Below, piece after piece: positions 7,011 through 7,877 of a stretch of 7,877 nucleotides of DNA (positions are counted from its first letter, which is position 1; each line of letters begins with the position of its first letter). Position numbers and translations under genes: made by a program. The notes under the pieces were generated by a model that was given only the letters and a program-made list of their open reading frames with translations, was not told the DNA's origin and did not search any database. The stretch is from Coxiellaceae bacterium (GTDB taxonomy: Bacteria > Pseudomonadota > Gammaproteobacteria > Coxiellales > Coxiellaceae), in contig JABABC010000266.1 of NCBI GenBank assembly GCA_014238445.1, forward strand, positions 1 through 7,877, written 5' to 3'.

Positions 7011-7086
7011 CACCGCTCACTTGAACCCACTCACGGAATACTCTACGCTGAGTGCACGCCGATCAAAGACAGATAAAAAACCATGA
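6988..7086 (+). pseudogene. 32-codon ORF in the lptA position, possible deletion remnant of lptA
   Basis: ATG at 6988 is preceded by AAGG (6979-6982) at 5 nt and lies inside the end of lptC. The frame runs to TGA at 7084-7086, which overlaps the lptB start codon as ATGA. The product begins MLQNLLPNT and ends with the basic stretch ARRSKTDKKP. It has no hydrophobic signal peptide and no OstA-like strand pattern, so it cannot be a functional LptA. The overlaps on both sides and the Shine-Dalgarno are what an operonic lptA would leave if its middle had been removed in frame. LptA proteins often end in a lysine-rich tail. It could instead be a small coupling ORF that maintains lptB translation, or chance. 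I do not see enough residues for a homology claim. Confidence 0.35.
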
Positions 7087-7808
7087 CTCAACTACATATC
7101 AAAAACGTTAAAAAACAATACAAGTCACGCCAAGTTGTCAAAGGCATCTCCATGACCATCAATACCAGTGAAATCATTGGTTTATTAGGCCCTAATGGCG
7201 CAGGCAAAACCACAACCTTTTATATGACGGTAGGCCTCGTACAACCTAATCAAGGAAATATTTACCTCGACGATCAAGATATCACCGCCCTACCCATTCA
7301 CAAACGCGCACAACTGGGTATCGGCTACCTTCCGCAAGAGCGATCCATTTTCAGAAAGCTCACCGTATCACAGAACATCTTAGCTATCTTAGAACGACGT
7401 AAAGATCTCAATAAAAAAGAGCGATTCGAAAAGCGTGACCAACTTTTACAAGAATTTCATATCACCCACCTCAAAGATACGATGGCAATCAGCCTATCGG
7501 GTGGTGAAACCCGCCGTGTTGAGATTGCTCGAGCACTAGCCATTAACCCGCAATTTATCCTACTGGATGAACCGTTTGCGGGCATTGACCCGATCTCAAT
7601 CATTGATATCAAACGGATTATCACACACCTACAGCAACGCGGCATTGGCATTTTAATTACCGATCATAATGTCCGTGAAACGCTCGATATTTGTCAAAGC
7701 GCCTACATCATTGATCAAGGAACAGTCATCGCTGAAGGGGCACCTTCGGATATCCTCAATAATGACAAGGTAAGGGACGTTTACTTAGGACATGAATTTA
7801 CATTATAA
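7083..7808 (+). CDS. lptB: LPS export ABC transporter ATP-binding protein LptB
   Basis: LptB is the cytoplasmic ATPase that, as a dimer with LptF and LptG, drives extraction of LPS from the inner membrane. At 241 residues it has the length of E. coli LptB, and motif positions coincide. They are Walker A GPNGAGKTT (36-44), Q-loop Gln85 in LPQERSIFRKL with the Phe90-Arg91 contact region, signature LSGGE (138-142), Walker B LLDEP with Glu163, D-loop GIDP and switch His195 in TDHNV. The C-terminal extension with EGAPSDIL and LGHEF is typical of LptB. There is no strong ribosome binding site. The start codon overlaps the stop of the upstream 32-codon ORF, which suggests translational coupling. lptF and lptG are not in the window, as is normal for this locus. 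Confidence 0.97.
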   Translation: MTQLHIKNVKKQYKSRQVVKGISMTINTSEIIGLLGPNGAGKTTTFYMTVGLVQPNQGNIYLDDQDITALPIHKRAQLGIGYLPQERSIFRKLTVSQNILAILERRKDLNKKERFEKRDQLLQEFHITHLKDTMAISLSGGETRRVEIARALAINPQFILLDEPFAGIDPISIIDIKRIITHLQQRGIGILITDHNVRETLDICQSAYIIDQGTVIAEGAPSDILNNDKVRDVYLGHEFTL

Positions 7809-7809
7809 T
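7780..7809 (+). promoter_or_regulatory. possible promoter overlapping the lptB stop, for the downstream gene
   Basis: A perfect -10 TATAAT (7804-7809) spans the lptB stop codon. TTTACT (7780-7785), 4 of 6 to the -35 consensus, lies 18 nt upstream. Transcription would begin near 7816 and give the next gene a separate leader of about 57 nt. AT-rich stop contexts often produce such matches, so confidence is limited. Confidence 0.35.
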
Positions 7810-7861
7810 GGAGAGTTACTGAATACCAGTAGCCACAGATTACATTTCCAATCAATACCAC

Positions 7862-7877
7862 AAGGGGGGCACATGAA
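7862..7877 (+). CDS. ribosome binding site and first codons of the next gene, probably rpoN
   Basis: A strong Shine-Dalgarno AAGGGGGG (7862-7869) is followed by ATG at 7873 and AA, where the window ends. Only the start codon and two bases of a second, Lys- or Asn-type codon can be read. In many gammaproteobacteria the gene after lptB is rpoN (sigma54), whose product often begins Met-Lys. The rpoN call is inference from gene order; that a gene starts here is better supported. Confidence 0.45.

Noticed and set aside
7028..7054. Inverted repeat CACTCA / TGAGTG between lptC and lptB
   Set aside because: Only 6 bp with a 15-nt loop and no T-run. It is too weak for a terminator and sits inside an operon.

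Overview
The window looks like chromosomal DNA from a gammaproteobacterium of moderate G+C content. The evidence is the gene set: a DegQ-type periplasmic protease, a Nif3 family protein, MurA, and the Kdo/LPS-transport block kdsD-kdsC-lptC-lptB. The last of these ends just before an ATG-A-A with a strong ribosome binding site, where rpoN usually sits. Known pseudomonads and enterics keep most of these genes together. I cannot name the genus from the sequence.

Layout: (1) 1-765 is the 3' part of a DegQ-like serine protease (+). It is followed 10 nt later by a pterin-4a-carbinolamine dehydratase (phhB, 776-1117, +). (2) 1157-2437 (-) is an AT-rich, roughly 12-helix oligosaccharide flippase-like gene. 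It is flanked by a small hairpin on one side and a 260-nt gene-poor spacer on the other, and it looks like an insertion into the ancestral degQ/nif3/murA neighbourhood. (3) 2698-4722 (-) is a compact murA-nif3 transcription unit. (4) 4723-4916 is a divergent promoter region with sigma70-like elements on both strands. (5) 4917-7808 (+) is the kdsD-kdsC-lptC-lptB operon, with overlapping or closely spaced genes, followed by the probable first bases of rpoN.

The genes converge on the cell envelope. MurA commits UDP-GlcNAc to peptidoglycan. KdsD and KdsC make Kdo for the LPS inner core. LptC and LptB belong to the machine that carries LPS across the periplasm. DegQ handles misfolded periplasmic proteins, and the flippase probably moves a lipid-linked glycan.

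The most notable observation is that lptA, normally between lptC and lptB, is missing. In its place is a 32-codon open frame (6988-7086). It has its own Shine-Dalgarno, its start lies inside lptC, and its stop overlaps the lptB start as ATGA, which is the footprint expected of an lptA reduced by internal deletion. No tRNA, rRNA, CRISPR array or intact insertion sequence was seen.
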